This document shows positions 62,699-64,000 of a DNA stretch of 64,000 nucleotides, piece after piece. Under the pieces are notes generated by a model. That model was not told the origin of the DNA, did no database searches, and was given only the letters and a program-made list of their open reading frames with translations. The first letter of the stretch is position 1, and each line of letters opens with the position of its first letter. Position numbers and translations under genes: made by a program. The DNA comes from Lacihabitans sp. CCS-44. GTDB taxonomy: Bacteria > Bacteroidota > Bacteroidia > Cytophagales > Spirosomataceae. The DNA lies in assembly GCF_024343735.1 (NCBI RefSeq), contig NZ_RJUE01000061.1, positions 310,001-374,000 on the forward strand, in the 5' to 3' direction.

Positions 62699-63832
62699 AT
62701 GCAAAAATACGAAATAGTAGCCACTACTTTGATGGGACTCGAAAACCTCCTGATAGAAGAACTGAGAGGCTTTGGTGCTGAGAATATTGAAAAATTAAGG
62801 CGTGCAATACGTTTTGTGGGCGATGATGAGTTGCTTTATAAAGCCAATATGTCGTCCAGAATAGCCGTTCGGTTTCTTGTTCCTATCGATGACTTTGTGG
62901 CTGAAAACGAAACCGAGCTATATAACAATGCAAAGTCATTTCCTTGGGAGAAAGTACTGCATTTAAATCAGACTTTTTCTATTGATGCCACCATTAGTGG
63001 TAATCATTTTAGCAATTCGCATTATGTGGCTTTGAAAGTCAAAGATGCCATAGCAGATAGATTTAGAGAAAAAAAAGGCAAAAGACCTGACGTGGGTAAA
63101 GATAACCCAGATATCGTAATTAATATACATGTAACTGGTAGTGAAGTAGTTATATCTTTAGATTCCACAGGAGTAAGTTTGGATAGACGTGGCTACAGAA
63201 TAAAATCAAACGAAGCTCCTATAAACGAGATATTGGCAGCTGGAATAATTTTAATCAGTGGCTGGCATGCAGATTTGCCGTTTTATGACCCTATGGCTGG
63301 CTCAGGTACTTTTAGCATCGAAGCCGCACTTATTGGCACTAAAACACCCCCAAATCTCAACAGATCTTTTTGTTTACAAAACTGGCGAGATTTTGATTCT
63401 GCACTTTTTAACAAAGTAAAATCAGAGTTGAAATCACAGATTATTGATCCAGATCTAAAGATTTTCGCAAGAGATATTATTCCAAAAAATCTGGAAGTCA
63501 TTGCTGAAAATGCAGAATTGGCAGGTATGGACGAATATATAAACTTGAAAAAAGCGGACTTTTTTGAAACTGAACCAACCACCGAAAACGGGATAGTTTT
63601 CCTTAATCCTCCTTATGGCGAAAGAATGAAAATAGACGATGTTTTTGACTTTTACAGTAAAATTGGCGATACGCTCAAACAAAAATATGCTGGCTTTGAA
63701 GCTTGGATGATAAGTTCAGACAAAGAAGCGATAAAGAAAGTTGGACTTAGAGGTGAGCAAAAAATAGACTTGCTTAATGGTGGTTTGGATGCTCGTTTAC
63801 TAAAATATGAGTTGTATAAGGGCAAAAAATAA
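62699..63832 (+). CDS. THUMP-domain RNA methyltransferase (RlmL/YcbY N-half type, 377 aa)
   Basis: N-terminal ferredoxin-like/THUMP part (ATTLMGLENLLIEELRGFG, DFVAENETELYNNAKSF), then a class I methyltransferase with DPMAGSGTFSIEAALI, FARDIIPKNLEVIAENA, and the catalytic NPPYGERM. Matches the RlmL-type large-subunit rRNA guanine-N2 methyltransferases (G2445). Only this half is present; the RlmK part found in E. coli RlmKL is missing, as usual outside gamma-proteobacteria. Confidence 0.92.
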   Translation: MQKYEIVATTLMGLENLLIEELRGFGAENIEKLRRAIRFVGDDELLYKANMSSRIAVRFLVPIDDFVAENETELYNNAKSFPWEKVLHLNQTFSIDATISGNHFSNSHYVALKVKDAIADRFREKKGKRPDVGKDNPDIVINIHVTGSEVVISLDSTGVSLDRRGYRIKSNEAPINEILAAGIILISGWHADLPFYDPMAGSGTFSIEAALIGTKTPPNLNRSFCLQNWRDFDSALFNKVKSELKSQIIDPDLKIFARDIIPKNLEVIAENAELAGMDEYINLKKADFFETEPTTENGIVFLNPPYGERMKIDDVFDFYSKIGDTLKQKYAGFEAWMISSDKEAIKKVGLRGEQKIDLLNGGLDARLLKYELYKGKK

Positions 63833-63857
63833 GGCTACTTCGATTAAAAGTAGCCTT
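63831..63857. terminator. Terminator shared by methyltransferase gene and lepB
   Basis: Perfect ten-base stem AAGGCTACTT / AAGTAGCCTT with a 7-base loop, beginning inside the stop codon of the upstream gene. The T-run (ATTTTTTG) is on the minus strand, so it best serves the incoming lepB. Confidence 0.8.
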
Positions 63858-63882
63858 AAAACATATTTTGGAATTTCTAGTC

Positions 63883-64000
63883 TTACTTTATCAAGCTAAA
63901 CAATCTGCTCCATCTGATTTTGTTTAACAAACTTCCGTTTGCATCGATGGACATCCAGATGAACACTGCTTTACCCACTATGTGGTCAGCAGGAACAAAT
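63883..64000 (-). CDS. lepB: Signal peptidase I, C-terminal end (partial)
   Basis: Thirty-nine residues are visible before the stop codon: FVPADHIVGKAVFIWMSID, then NKIRWSRLFSLIK. The V-P-x-x-H-I-V-G-K-A segment and IRWSRLF ending are the conserved C-terminus of bacterial signal peptidase I (LepB), which cleaves Sec signal peptides at the inner membrane. The catalytic Ser and Lys lie outside the window. Truncated only by the window edge. Confidence 0.88.
   Translation of the reverse strand, partial: FVPADHIVGKAVFIWMSIDANGSLLNKIRWSRLFSLIK

Noticed and set aside
1-64000. tRNA, rRNA, transposons or prophage
   Set aside because: Intergenic segments were read for cloverleaf arms, IS ends and phage genes; none could be supported.

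Overview
The window reads as chromosome of a Bacteroidota bacterium, most likely a member of the Cytophagales. This rests on family content (TonB receptor with DUF4249 lipoproteins, a secreted protease with a type IX secretion sorting domain, WbqC, DUF4105, CtlX), on promoters of the TTTG/TAnnTTTG type before fumC and two other genes, on near absence of Shine-Dalgarno sequences (clpC is an exception) and on low G+C. No rRNA, tRNA, insertion sequence, integrase or CRISPR array was seen.

Positions 1-4700 are the only clearly accessory part: sparse, very AT-rich, with long intergenic gaps. They hold a small secreted protein, a broken reading frame, a membrane protein, a caspase-like protease fused to an RsiV/PdaC-like (DUF3298-type) domain with a possible 52-residue ORF just behind it, and an HNH nuclease-like protein.

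From 4863 on the content is mainly housekeeping. 4.8-18.9 kb: sucC, a LolD-type ATPase, a queuosine-precursor transporter, a 56-residue Cys-rich membrane peptide, a DinB-like enzyme, an inositol monophosphatase-like enzyme, a DUF4105 protein, clpC, wbqC, an OmpA-type protein with many beta-sandwich repeats, a Sua5-type protein and a TruA pseudouridine synthase fused to a GNAT domain. 19-36 kb: nucleoside transporter, fumC, a beta-propeller lipoprotein, Nudix, a minus-strand run phoH / M43 protease / comEB / acpH / holA, dnaB, mnmA, a TrpF-like relic, a PspC-LiaF pair, a LolC/E-type permease and guaA.

36-48 kb: a WecA/MraY-type glycosyltransferase, a WcaF-type acetyltransferase overlapping a fungal-Tyr1-like prephenate dehydrogenase, two secreted amidohydrolase-family proteins (several domains without metal ligands), and a secreted beta-propeller/blue-copper protein with a PA14-like partner. 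47.6-64 kb: a sugar nucleotidyltransferase, the lysA / glutaryl-CoA dehydrogenase / Gfo-Idh operon, a phoD / arginine deiminase-like / ctlX operon, a DUF4249-DUF4249-TonB receptor operon, a methyltransferase with apaG, ung, an rRNA methyltransferase, and the C-terminal end of lepB cut by the window edge.

Most transcription units end in recognisable hairpin terminators, several shared by convergent genes. Function calls come from reading motifs only; no database search was possible.
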